NCBI GenBank assembly: GCA_022837365.1
Contig: JALHHV010000057.1
Span: 1-9,822, forward strand
Reading direction: 5' to 3'
DNA: 9,822 nt
DNA from: Desulfovibrio sp.
GTDB taxonomy: Bacteria > Desulfobacterota > Desulfovibrionia > Desulfovibrionales > Desulfovibrionaceae
In this document: positions 1 to 6,732 of the stretch, one piece after another
How positions within the stretch are numbered: the first letter of the stretch is position 1
Layout: each line of letters begins with the position of its first letter
Program-made: the position numbers and the translations under genes
The notes under the pieces: model-generated
Seen by the model: only the letters and a program-made list of their open reading frames with translations
Database searches by the model: none
Told to the model about the DNA's origin: nothing

Positions 1-452
1 GCCTTCATCCTGGCGCGGGCGGCGGCAAGGCGCTGGGACAGGGCCGGGTCGGCAAGGGCCAGAATCTGCGCGGCCAGCCAGGCGGCGTTGCGCGCGCCCG
101 CCTTGTCCAGGGCCACGGTGGCCACCGGGAAGCCGGGGGGCATCTGCACCGTGGCCAGCAGGGCGTCCATGCCGCCAAGGGCGGACGCCGCCACCGGGAT
201 GCCGATGACCGGCTTCTGGGTGCGCGCGGCCACGGCCCCGGCCAGGTGGGCGGCCATGCCCGCCGCGCAGATGAACACCTGGCAGCCTTCGGCTTCCAGC
301 CTGGTCACCAGCCGTTCGGTGCGTTCCGGGGTGCGGTGGGCGGAACTGACGGTGAACAGGTAGGAAATGCCCAGGCTGTCGAGCACTTCGGTGCACGGGC
401 GTACGGTGTCCTCGTCCGAGGCGGAGCCCATGAAAACGGCAACCTTGGTCAT
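1..452 (-). CDS. purE: PurE, N5-carboxyaminoimidazole ribonucleotide mutase (3' end cut by window edge)
   Basis: PurE catalyses the cytosolic conversion of N5-CAIR to CAIR in de novo purine synthesis. The visible 150 residues begin [13 protein letters not shown]. They carry the class I PurE nucleotide/phosphate loop G9-S-A-S-D13, the catalytic S37-A-H-R-T-P42 segment, and G65-M-A-A-H-L70 with the second conserved histidine. Bacterial class I enzymes are about 160-170 residues, so only the last 10-20 are missing. The start is ATG at 452-450, with an AGGAG ribosome binding site seven bases upstream. It lies 109 bp downstream of purD on the same strand, so the two probably form one operon. The AHRTP pattern favours the mutase over the class II AIR carboxylase; that split is family knowledge and not proven here. 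Confidence 0.95.
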   Translation of the reverse strand, partial: MTKVAVFMGSASDEDTVRPCTEVLDSLGISYLFTVSSAHRTPERTERLVTRLEAEGCQVFICAAGMAAHLAGAVAARTQKPVIGIPVAASALGGMDALLATVQMPPGFPVATVALDKAGARNAAWLAAQILALADPALSQRLAAARARMK

Positions 453-561
453 GGCTGGTCTCCTGTTGTCGATAAGGGTTCGGTAACCCGCGTCACATGC
501 CGCGTTCCGGTCACTTCCGGTGGGCGGTACGGCCCGGCGGCCCGCCCTCCCGTGCGCCGGG

Positions 562-1839
562 CTATCCCGCGCGCTTCAACCCCTTGGCGCCGATGTCGCT
601 GCGGTAGTGGGCATTGTCCATGCGCACCTTGGCAACCGCGCGATAGGCCAGGGCCTGTGCGTCGGCCAGGGTGTCGCCAAGGGCGGTCACGCACAGCACG
701 CGGCCGCCGCGCGACACGGTGACGCCGTCGCGCCGTTCGGTGCCCGCTTGGAACACCTTGACCGGCCCCAGCGCCTCGGCGTCCTCGATGCCGGAAATGG
801 ACATGCCCCTGGCGTAGTCGCCGGGGTAGCCCCTGGCCGCCATGACCACGCCCAGCGCGGTTTCGCGCTTCAGGGGCAGGGTGGTTTCGTGCAGGCGGCT
901 CTGCGCGCCCGCCACCATGATGGCGGCAAGGTCGCCGTCAAGGCGCATCAGCAGCGGCTGGCATTCCGGGTCGCCGAAGCGGGTGTTGAATTCCAGCACC
1001 ATGGGGCCGTCCCCGGTCATCATCAGGCCTGCGTAGAGCACGCCGGTGAAGGGGTGGCCGCGTTTGATCAGTTCGCGCAGCACGGGGCGGATCACAAGGT
1101 CGATCATCTCTTCGTAGCGCGATTCGGGCAGCACCGGCGCGGGGCTGTACGCGCCCATGCCGCCGGTGTTGGGCCCCTGGTCGTTGTCGAACACGGCCTT
1201 GTGATCCTGCGCCGAGGGCAGGGGGATAACCGTTTCGCCGTCGCACAGGCACAGGAAGGATGCCTCCTCGCCCGCCAGCGCGCTTTCCACCACCACGCGC
1301 GTGCCCGCATCGCCAAAGGCGCGCCGGACCATCATGTCGTCCACGGCCTCCAGCGCTTCGTCCACGGTGCGGGCCACCACAACGCCCTTGCCCGCGGCCA
1401 GGCCGTCGGCTTTGACCACCACGGGCGCGCCGTTGGCGCGGATGTAGGCGCGGGCCGCATCGGCGTCGTCGAACACGCCGAAGTCCGCCGTGGGCACGCC
1501 CGCCGCGCGCATGATTTCCTTGGCGAAGGCCTTGCTGCCTTCCAGCTGCGCGCCGTAGGCGTCGGGGCCGAAACAGGGCACGCCCGCCGCCGCCATGGCG
1601 TCCTTGATGCCCAGCACCAGCGGCAGTTCCGGGCCGGGCACCACGAGGTCGATCTTTTCGTCCAGCGCAAAGCGCACCAGCGCGGGCAGGTCGCCGTCGG
1701 AAATGGGCACGTTGGCGCCTTCCAGCGCGGTGCCGCCGTTGCCGGGCGCGATGAAGATGTCCTTGACGAGGGGGCTCTGGCGCAGCTTCCAGGCCAGGGC
1801 GTGTTCACGCCCGCCGGATCCGACGATGAGTATCCGCCG
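562..1839 (-). CDS. purD: PurD, phosphoribosylamine-glycine ligase; start codon not identifiable
   Basis: PurD is an ATP-grasp ligase joining phosphoribosylamine and glycine with ATP to give GAR, the second step of purine synthesis. With the start placed by family alignment the protein is 425 residues, the normal length. It shows the N-terminal loop GSGGREHA (about residues 7-14), ATP-grasp segments [10 protein letters not shown] (about 144-153) and [12 protein letters not shown] (about 222-233), and the metal/ATP site [11 protein letters not shown] (about 282-292). The stop is TAG at 564-562. The frame is open back to a TGA near 1943-1945, but between that stop and the GSGGREHA loop there is no ATG, GTG, TTG or CTG. 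The first canonical start is GTG at 1710, which would remove the glycine loop. ATA at 1833-1831 sits two codons after the usual Met position and is the nearest unusual candidate. The 1839 boundary is therefore an estimate. The gene is probably co-transcribed with purE. Confidence 0.93.
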   Translation of the reverse strand, partial: RRILIVGSGGREHALAWKLRQSPLVKDIFIAPGNGGTALEGANVPISDGDLPALVRFALDEKIDLVVPGPELPLVLGIKDAMAAAGVPCFGPDAYGAQLEGSKAFAKEIMRAAGVPTADFGVFDDADAARAYIRANGAPVVVKADGLAAGKGVVVARTVDEALEAVDDMMVRRAFGDAGTRVVVESALAGEEASFLCLCDGETVIPLPSAQDHKAVFDNDQGPNTGGMGAYSPAPVLPESRYEEMIDLVIRPVLRELIKRGHPFTGVLYAGLMMTGDGPMVLEFNTRFGDPECQPLLMRLDGDLAAIMVAGAQSRLHETTLPLKRETALGVVMAARGYPGDYARGMSISGIEDAEALGPVKVFQAGTERRDGVTVSRGGRVLCVTALGDTLADAQALAYRAVAKVRMDNAHYRSDIGAKGLKRAG

Positions 1840-1871
1840 CCGTGATTCGTGGTAGCTCTCGGACGCGCCTT

Positions 1872-1889
1872 CGGATTGTATACAATCCG
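1872..1889. promoter_or_regulatory. Perfect 18-bp palindrome, putative operator in the purD/paaK divergent gap
   Basis: The sequence cggattgtatacaatccg equals its own reverse complement over all 18 bases. Its core TTGTATACAA has the TTGT-N2-ACAA form seen in operators of FadR-subfamily GntR repressors; that family assignment is inference. Because of the symmetry, a TACAAT hexamer, one mismatch from the sigma70 -10 consensus, occurs on both strands (1881-1886 plus, 1880-1875 minus). The same site could therefore hold -10 elements for both divergent genes and be occluded by one regulator. No convincing -35 was seen on either side. No regulator gene lies beside it. Confidence 0.6.
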
Positions 1890-1907
1890 CCGACGCGCCG
1901 CGCCACG

Positions 1908-1926
1908 CCGGGCAGGGGCTGCCCGG
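1908..1926. other. GC-rich hairpin upstream of paaK
   Basis: CCGGGCAG and CTGCCCGG form a perfect 8-bp stem closed by a GGG loop. There is no following T-run, so it is not an intrinsic terminator. If paaK is transcribed from the TACAAT at 1881-1886, this hairpin would lie within the first 35 or so bases of the message, where it could stabilise the 5' end. The rest of the gap up to the paaK ribosome binding site shows nothing clear. Confidence 0.4.
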
Positions 1927-2016
1927 GACGTCGCGTGGGCCTCAGATACAGGCTTTTGCGCCCGCGCACAACCCGCGCCCGCGCCTACTATTCCGCCGCT
2001 CCAGGAGTCCGCTTCC

Positions 2017-3312
2017 ATGTCGCAGCACCGCTTCCTGCCCCATCTCGATCCCGAAACCCTGCATCGCGTGCAGACCGAGGGCCTGCGCTGGACCGTGCGC
2101 CACGCCTACGCCAACTGCCCGGCCTACAAGGCCAAGTTCGATGCGGCGGGCGTGCACCCCGACGACATCCGCACCCTGGACGACATCGTGCGCCTGCCCA
2201 CCGCCAGCGTGGAAGACCTGCGCGAGGGCTACCCCCTGCCGCTGCTGTCCGTGCCGGAAAGCGACGTGGTGCGCATCCACGCCTCGTCGGGCACCACGGG
2301 CAAGCGCAAGATTCTCGCGTACACCCAGAACGACGTGGACACCTTTGCCCTGCAAATGGCCCGTTGCTACGAACTGGCGGGCCTTACCCGCGAGGACCGC
2401 GTGCAGATCGCCGTGGGCTATGGCCTGTGGACGGCGGGGGCCGGGTTCCAGTTGGGGTCCGAGAAGTTCGGCGCGCTCACCGTGCCGGTGGGGCCGGGCA
2501 ACCTGGAGATGCAGTTGCAGCTGCTGGTGGACATGGGCGTGACCTGCCTGGGCTCCACGGCCTCCATGGCCCTGCTGATGGCCGAGGAAGTGGAGCGCAA
2601 CGGCCTGCTGGACAAGGTGAAGCTGCGCAAGGTCATCTTTGGCGCGGAGACGCACAGCCCGCGCATGCGCGCCACCTTCGAGCAGAAGCTGGGCCTTGCG
2701 GGCAGCTACGACATCGCGGGCATGACCGAGATGTACGGCCCCGGCACCGGGCTGGAATGCGACGCGCGCGAAGGGCTGCACTACTGGGCGGATTTGTTCA
2801 TCATTGAAATCCTGGACCCGGCCACCCTGCAACCCGTGGCCCCCGGCGGGGTGGGCGAGATGGTGGTCACCTCGCTGCGCAAGGAAGCCTCGCCCCTGAT
2901 CCGCTACCGCACCCGCGACCTGACGCGCATGCTGCCCGGCCAGTGTTCGTGCGGGCGGTGCATCCCCCGGCACGACCACATCCTGGGCCGCTCGGACGAC
3001 ATGATCATCTTCCGGGGGGTGAACATCTACCCCGGCCAGATCGCCGACGTGCTGCACGAATTCCCGGTGCTGGGGTCCGAGTACCACATCCAGCTCACCC
3101 GCACCGATGGCCGCGACGCCATGCTGTTGCAGGTGGAACGGCTGGAGGGCGCCACCGCCGACGCCGACGCGGGCCTGGTGCGCCAGGTGGGCGACCGTCT
3201 GCACAAGAAGCTGATGGCCCGCGTGGCCGTGCAGGTGGTGGACCCCGGCGTGCTGCCGCGCTCGTTCGGCAAGTCCAAGCGGGTGACCGACATGCGCATG
3301 GCCGACGGGTAG
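2017..3312 (+). CDS. paaK: Phenylacetate-CoA ligase (PaaK) family AMP-forming aryl-CoA ligase
   Basis: This 431-residue cytosolic enzyme of the adenylate-forming superfamily is expected to activate an aryl acid such as phenylacetate with ATP and CoA. Visible motifs are the phosphate loop S90-SGTTGK96, the PaaK signature G209-AETHS214, the adenine-binding region M239-YGPGTG, the ribose-binding R298-TRD301, the hinge GRSDDMIIFRGVNIYP (about 324-339), and the C-terminal PRSFGKSKR with lysines 419 and 421. CSCGRC (310-315) replaces the more usual CPCGR-type segment. Length and motif order are normal for PaaK. The start is ATG at 2017, with CCAGGAG nine bases upstream; longer upstream frames lack this signal. 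It is divergent from purD and convergent with the LysR gene. No indolepyruvate oxidoreductase or paa genes are next to it, so the true substrate is open. Confidence 0.92.
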   Translation: MSQHRFLPHLDPETLHRVQTEGLRWTVRHAYANCPAYKAKFDAAGVHPDDIRTLDDIVRLPTASVEDLREGYPLPLLSVPESDVVRIHASSGTTGKRKILAYTQNDVDTFALQMARCYELAGLTREDRVQIAVGYGLWTAGAGFQLGSEKFGALTVPVGPGNLEMQLQLLVDMGVTCLGSTASMALLMAEEVERNGLLDKVKLRKVIFGAETHSPRMRATFEQKLGLAGSYDIAGMTEMYGPGTGLECDAREGLHYWADLFIIEILDPATLQPVAPGGVGEMVVTSLRKEASPLIRYRTRDLTRMLPGQCSCGRCIPRHDHILGRSDDMIIFRGVNIYPGQIADVLHEFPVLGSEYHIQLTRTDGRDAMLLQVERLEGATADADAGLVRQVGDRLHKKLMARVAVQVVDPGVLPRSFGKSKRVTDMRMADG

Positions 3313-3368
3313 GGTGCGGCGCGGAAGGCCAGAACCGGAACCGGGGATTCGGGGGGCGGGCCTGTCTG

Positions 3369-4250
3369 TCACGCGGCGTCGCCAGCCCTGACCATATCCA
3401 GAAACAGTTTCGACGCCTTGGAAAAGACCTGGTATTTTTTCCAGACCAGCGCGACATGCGACTCCAGCGGCGGGTCGAGCGGGCGAAAGCACAGCGTGCT
3501 TTCGCCCGTTGTGTTGATGATGTTGTCCAGCCCGAGGGCGTAGCCGACACCTGCCTCCACCAACAGGGAGGCGTTGAAGATCAGATTGAAGGTGGCGACC
3601 AGGTTCAAGTCTTCACGTCTGGTTTTCAGCCAGTCCGTCAGGTGTCCCTCCCTGAGCGCCCGATGCGAGCAGATCAGCGGCTGATTCCGGAGCGCTTCCG
3701 GCGTTATCGCGTCCAGCGCCGCCAGCGGGCTGTCCTTGCGCATGAGCACCCCCCAGACGTCCACGGACGGCAGGCGGAAGCAGTCGTATTTCGTCACGTC
3801 TGCCGGTTCGATGAACAGGCCGAAGTCCACCAGCCCCTTGTCCAGCCGTTCCGCGACCTCATCCGCGTTGCCGCTCGAAATGTGAAAGCGGACGTCCGGA
3901 TACCGCAGCACGAGACTCCGGATCGATTTCGCCAGCGTCCCGAACGCATGGGTTTCGCCCGCTCCGATGTACACCGTCCCGCCCACGGCTTCCTCGCTGG
4001 CCGCGAGTTCTTCTTCCGTCTTGTGCATCAGTTCCACAATTTGTTCCGCCCGCTTGCGTAACAGCATGCCCTCTGTCGTGAGGGTTATGTTTCTTCTGCC
4101 CCTGTGAAAAAGCGTTACCCCAAGCTCCGCCTCAAGCTCCATGATCTGCCGGGAAAGCGTGGGCTGGGTGACATGCAGGGATTGGGCGGCTGCGGAAATG
4201 CTTTGCTCTCGCGCAACAGTCAGAAAATACCTCAATACTCTGAACTCCAT
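3369..4250 (-). CDS. LysR-type transcriptional regulator
   Basis: This 293-residue LysR-family regulator is the likely activator or repressor of the divergent flavodoxin-cupin-CMD operon. The N-terminal winged helix-turn-helix spans about residues 1-60, with the typical run AAAQSLHVTQPTLSRQI and LGVTLFHR. It is followed by a linker helix (about 60-90) and a two-lobe effector-binding domain from about residue 92 to the end. The start is ATG at 4250-4248, with GGAGG five bases upstream. A TATACT hexamer on the minus strand at 4314-4309 is a plausible -10, with a weak CTGCCA -35 sixteen bases further upstream. The LysR-type dyad at 4283-4297 would then sit just downstream of its own start point, which suggests autorepression. 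The 56-bp convergent gap to paaK (3313-3368) contains no recognisable terminator. The effector is unknown. Confidence 0.95.
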   Translation of the reverse strand: MEFRVLRYFLTVAREQSISAAAQSLHVTQPTLSRQIMELEAELGVTLFHRGRRNITLTTEGMLLRKRAEQIVELMHKTEEELAASEEAVGGTVYIGAGETHAFGTLAKSIRSLVLRYPDVRFHISSGNADEVAERLDKGLVDFGLFIEPADVTKYDCFRLPSVDVWGVLMRKDSPLAALDAITPEALRNQPLICSHRALREGHLTDWLKTRREDLNLVATFNLIFNASLLVEAGVGYALGLDNIINTTGESTLCFRPLDPPLESHVALVWKKYQVFSKASKLFLDMVRAGDAA

Positions 4251-4282
4251 GACACCCTCCTGAGCCTTTCAGGGAAACTGGT

Positions 4283-4297
4283 ATGCCTTCAAGGCAT
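4283..4297. promoter_or_regulatory. LysR-box dyad (T-N11-A), recognition binding site
   Basis: ATGCCTT-C-AAGGCAT is a perfect 7+1+7 inverted repeat. T4284 and A4296 are separated by exactly eleven bases, giving the T-N11-A LysR box. It lies in the gap between the LysR gene and the operon it faces. Its centre (4290) is about 65 bp upstream of the start point predicted from the promoter at 4320-4348, the classical position of the LysR recognition site. Confidence 0.75.
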
Positions 4298-4301
4298 TCC
4301 G

Positions 4302-4319
4302 AGTATTCAGTATAAGTAT
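4302..4319. promoter_or_regulatory. Triple AGTAT repeat, possible LysR activation binding site
   Basis: Three copies of AGTAT occur at 4302-4306, 4309-4313 and 4315-4319, one helical turn downstream of the LysR box and directly against the -35 hexamer. This AT-rich stretch stands out in a GC-rich region. Its position between the recognition site and the promoter matches where LysR proteins make their weaker, inducer-sensitive contacts. The repeat also supplies the possible -10 (TATACT, minus strand) of the LysR gene. Confidence 0.45.
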
Positions 4320-4348
4320 TTTACAGGGTGTGGCAGCCGCCCCATTAT
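4320..4348 (+). promoter_or_regulatory. Sigma70-like promoter of the flavodoxin-cupin-CMD operon
   Basis: TTTACA (4320-4325, five of six matches to TTGACA) is followed after exactly 17 bp by CATTAT (4343-4348, four of six matches to TATAAT). Transcription would begin near 4355, leaving a leader of about 250 bases before the flavodoxin start. The weak -10 and the adjacent LysR sites fit a promoter that needs an activator. Confidence 0.55.
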
Positions 4349-4605
4349 GCAGCAACGGGTAAGTCTTGCCCGGATGTTCACGCCGTCGCCGCGTTGGCGG
4401 CAGTGCCGATGCCGGACCTGTTGCGACGAACCGGCCAGGATTCCGGAACATTCCGCGTCAAGAAAGGCGGGGAAACGAAGCGACGCCAGGGCATCCGCGC
4501 TTGGCGCAAGCCCGGCGCACTCCACGAAGCATTTGCCAGCGACCCCGGTTTTCGCGTCGCGCGAAACGCCTCATGGTCAGCAACAATCAGGAAACGGAAA
4601 ACATC
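4349..4605 (+). other. Long untranslated leader of the flavodoxin operon
   Basis: Between the predicted promoter and the flavodoxin start lie about 250 bases with no convincing gene. One imperfect hairpin is visible at 4356-4372 (CGGG...CCCG ends, pairing inward with one wobble) at the very start of the predicted transcript. The open frames here encode arginine- and proline-rich shadow peptides with no good ribosome binding site. No known riboswitch class was recognised. A second promoter closer to the gene is possible but was not seen. Confidence 0.35.
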
Positions 4606-5205
4606 ATGAAAACAGGACGGCGCAAGTTCATGTTTTCGATGCTTGCCGCCGGAGCGGTGCTAGGCGGTTCGGCCCTGGCCGGGGCCTTGTTTCCCCGGAA
4701 GGCCGCAGCGGCTGCAACAGGGAGAAACAGGACAGTGATTCTCTACTATTCCTGGAGCGGCAACACCAAGACCATCGCCGCGCAGATTCACCGGAACGTC
4801 GGCGGCGACCTGATCGAACTGGAATTGGTCAGGCCCTATTCCTCCACCTACAACACCTGTGTCGAGGAGGCCAAGCGCGATCAGGCGAACCAGGCCAGGC
4901 CGGAATTGAAAACGCGGATCGCGGACTTCAAACAGTACGATACGGTGTTCATGGGCTATCCCAACTGGTGGGGGTCCTTTCCCATGCCCATCGCCACCCT
5001 GCTGGAGTCCTACGAATTCTCAGGAAAGACAATCCTGCCGTTCTGCAGCCACGGCGGCGGAGGTCTCGGCCGAAGCGTTGCGGACATCGCCAGGCTGGCT
5101 CCCCGCGCCACCATCAAGGAAGCCCTGGCCGTGCACTATGGCGGCGGCGATTCGCTGCCCCGCGATATCGACGCATGGCTTCGGAAGAATGGCGTAGACG
5201 CATGA
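4606..5205 (+). CDS. Tat-exported flavodoxin-family protein
   Basis: This 199-residue flavodoxin-like protein is expected to bind FMN and carry electrons in the periplasm. The N-terminus TGRRKFMFS (residues 3-11) is a twin-arginine motif. It is followed by a hydrophobic stretch (about 11-29) and an alanine-rich cleavage region near 33-38. The mature part begins TVILYYSWSGNTKT (43-56), with the FMN phosphate loop S49-WSGNT54. Next come Y118-PNWWG123, the usual flavin-flanking loop, and the C-terminal flavodoxin segment FCSHGGGGLGRS (about 146-157). The start is ATG at 4606, with a purine-rich AGGAAACGGAA upstream; the in-frame ATG at 4573 has no ribosome binding site. It is the first gene of the operon, 47 bp before the cupin gene. 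Tat export fits a protein folded around its cofactor before transport. The electron donor and acceptor are unknown. Confidence 0.9.
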   Translation: MKTGRRKFMFSMLAAGAVLGGSALAGALFPRKAAAAATGRNRTVILYYSWSGNTKTIAAQIHRNVGGDLIELELVRPYSSTYNTCVEEAKRDQANQARPELKTRIADFKQYDTVFMGYPNWWGSFPMPIATLLESYEFSGKTILPFCSHGGGGLGRSVADIARLAPRATIKEALAVHYGGGDSLPRDIDAWLRKNGVDA

Positions 5206-5252
5206 GCGGCATGGGCGCACGTAACCGGAATATACACCGAAAGGAGTGACGC

Positions 5253-5759
5253 ATGAAGATGATGCTGTTCACCATTGCGGTCCTTGTCCTTGCAAGCGGT
5301 GCAGGAGTATTCGCCAGTCATGCGCGGGCGGCGGAGAACGGTACGCCGAAGCAGACCATTACGCGGTACGGCACCTTGCCCGCGTACAAGGGCCCGAGCC
5401 GGTTCTTTACCGGCGTCGCATGGGTGCAGCCGTTGTTCGAGCCCAAAGGCGACATCTGCCCGGTGGCCGGGGCGTATGTGACCTTTGAGCCGGGCGCACG
5501 CTCGCATTGGCATGACCACCCCGCCGGTCAGCACCTGGTCGTGACCGAGGGTATCGGCCGTACCGGCACCGAGGACGGAAAGGTCCACGAGGTCAGGGCG
5601 GGCGATGTCCTTTGGTGCCCGCCCGGCGTGAGGCACTGGCATGGGGCGGCGCCCAATACTTCCATGACGCACTTCTCCTTTGCCGGAACCCTGCCCGATG
5701 GAAAGAACACCAACTGGATGGAGCCGGTAACCGACACGCAATACAATGGTGGCGAATAA
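5253..5759 (+). CDS. Exported cupin-domain protein
   Basis: This 168-residue single-domain cupin carries a Sec signal peptide. The N-terminus is MKMM followed by a hydrophobic core (about 5-20), with likely cleavage at A24-R-A26. Cupin motif 1 reads G81-ARSHWHDHPAGQHLVVTEG100, with metal-ligand candidates H85, H87, H89 and Q93/H94. Motif 2 is AGDVLWCPPGVRHWHGAAPN (about 116-135), giving H128 as the fourth ligand. It resembles the small metal cupins often encoded with, or fused to, CMD-family proteins; their reactions are mostly uncharacterised. The start is ATG at 5253, with AAGGAG six bases upstream. It is the second gene of the operon, 135 bp before the CMD gene. The metal and substrate cannot be read from the sequence. 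Confidence 0.9.
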   Translation: MKMMLFTIAVLVLASGAGVFASHARAAENGTPKQTITRYGTLPAYKGPSRFFTGVAWVQPLFEPKGDICPVAGAYVTFEPGARSHWHDHPAGQHLVVTEGIGRTGTEDGKVHEVRAGDVLWCPPGVRHWHGAAPNTSMTHFSFAGTLPDGKNTNWMEPVTDTQYNGGE

Positions 5760-5789
5760 ACCGGCAGCGATGGAAGGGGGAATCTGCGC

Positions 5790-5811
5790 CGTATCGCATT
5801 CCGGCGATACG
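5790..5811. other. Stem-loop between cupin and CMD genes
   Basis: CGTATCGC (5790-5797) and GCGATACG (5804-5811) form a perfect 8-bp stem with a six-base loop. It lies in the 135-bp spacer inside the operon. No T-run follows, so it is not a full terminator; it could be an RNA processing or stability element. The rest of the spacer shows only the CMD ribosome binding site. Confidence 0.4.
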
Positions 5812-5894
5812 TGCGTCAGCGAGACGCCCATCATCCCGCCCGTTCTGCCTCTCCCCCACGTTCTCCACATCCGGGCCACAGCCCAGGAGTTCCC

Positions 5895-6665
5895 ATGGCG
5901 ATGAAGATGCGCCTTATCCGAATGGCGGCGGCGATGATTCTGATTGCATGCGGCGTTGCCGCTGTGGAGGCTCAGACAATGAAGAGCGCACAGAAGAGCG
6001 CACTCGATGCGAAACAGCAATCCATGCTCACCATAGCGGCCTTCTCGGGCATGGGGGATATGGACAAACTGCCCAGCGCCCTTGCGCAAGGGCTTGATGC
6101 CGGGCTGACCATCAATGAAATCAAGGAAGTGCTGGTGCAGGTCTATGCATATGCGGGGTTTCCGCGCAGCCTGAACGCCATTGCCGGGTTTCAGGCCGTT
6201 CTGGAAGAGCGTCGTGAAAAGGGCATCAACGATATCGAGGGCAAGGCCGCAAGCCCGATGCCCGCTGACCGCACCAGCCTGGAATTCGGCACGGAAAACC
6301 AGACCAGGCTGTTCGGCCAGCCGATACGCGGCGGCATCTACGAGTTCGCGCCCGCCATCGACCATTTTCTGAAGGCCCACCTGTTCGGCGACATTTTCCA
6401 GCGCGATGTCCTGGACTGGAAACAGCGCCAACTGACGACCATCGGGATACTCTCGGGCATCAGCGGAGTTGAGCCCCAGTTGCAGGGGCATCTGGCGACC
6501 GGCTTGCGTCAGGGGCTGACGGTGGAGCAGCTCAGGGCCGCCGCAGCCGTGATCGGAGACAGTCTCGGCAAGCAGTACGGCGACACCATGACCCGGCTGA
6601 TCGACGGCGTGATCAAAAAACAGGAAACAGCAGGCCAACAGCCAGCCGGTTCAGCCCGGCAGTAA
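5895..6665 (+). CDS. Exported double-domain carboxymuconolactone decarboxylase (CMD) family protein
   Basis: This 256-residue protein carries two tandem CMD/AhpD-like helical domains. The first (about 38-105) contains GLTINEIKEVLVQVYAYAGF followed by PRSLNAIAGF. The second (about 171-230) contains DWKQRQLTTIGILSGISGVE followed by PQLQGHL. In family knowledge these two-domain exported proteins frequently accompany or fuse to cupins like the preceding gene. The N-terminus MAMKMRLIRMAAAMILIACG has a charged start, a hydrophobic core and LIAC, a lipobox-like site with C19. A normal cleavage after AVEA (about 26) is the alternative. No CxxC is present, so AhpD-type peroxidase chemistry is unlikely, and no real decarboxylation is implied. 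The start is ATG at 5895, with AGGAG five bases upstream; the longer frame from 5811 lacks a ribosome site. It is the last gene before the terminator. Confidence 0.9.
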   Translation: MAMKMRLIRMAAAMILIACGVAAVEAQTMKSAQKSALDAKQQSMLTIAAFSGMGDMDKLPSALAQGLDAGLTINEIKEVLVQVYAYAGFPRSLNAIAGFQAVLEERREKGINDIEGKAASPMPADRTSLEFGTENQTRLFGQPIRGGIYEFAPAIDHFLKAHLFGDIFQRDVLDWKQRQLTTIGILSGISGVEPQLQGHLATGLRQGLTVEQLRAAAAVIGDSLGKQYGDTMTRLIDGVIKKQETAGQQPAGSARQ

Positions 6666-6671
6666 GCCGTG

Positions 6672-6704
6672 GCGCGCCGGGGGGGGAACCGGGGCACGGC
6701 GCGC
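6672..6704. other. GC-rich inverted repeat downstream of the CMD gene
   Basis: GCGCGCCG (6672-6679) and CGGCGCGC (6697-6704) can form an 8-bp stem seven bases after the CMD stop codon. A G8 tract begins at 6679 and continues into the loop. An alternative pairing of GCCGTG (6666-6671) with CACGGC (6695-6700) competes with it. It may protect the operon's 3' end together with the terminator that follows. Confidence 0.35.
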
Positions 6705-6732
6705 AGGGGCACGTCATTGGCACGCTGCTTGG

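Noticed and set aside
453..561. Riboswitch or attenuator between purD and purE
   Set aside because: Considered because of the purine genes, but no recognisable conserved core was seen, only GC-rich self-complementarity and the purE ribosome site.
562..1710. PurD starting at GTG 1710
   Set aside because: This would remove the N-terminal GSGGREHA glycine loop, which is intact in the same frame upstream.
520..1845. 441-residue plus-strand frame opposite purD
   Set aside because: Rich in His, Gly, Ala and Arg with no motifs; purD on the other strand has full ATP-grasp signatures.
1849..2016. N-terminal extension of PaaK
   Set aside because: ATG 2017 has a good CCAGGAG site and matches family length; the extension reads across the palindrome and hairpin.
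1942..3492. 516-residue minus-strand frame opposite paaK
   Set aside because: Shadow of paaK; no domains visible and low-complexity composition.
4366..4605. 80-residue N-terminal extension of the flavodoxin
   Set aside because: Arginine- and proline-rich, would bury the twin-arginine signal, and lacks a ribosome binding site; ATG 4606 fits better.
5136..6638. 500-residue minus-strand frame across the cupin and CMD genes
   Set aside because: Antisense to two genes with clear motifs and ribosome sites; no own signature.
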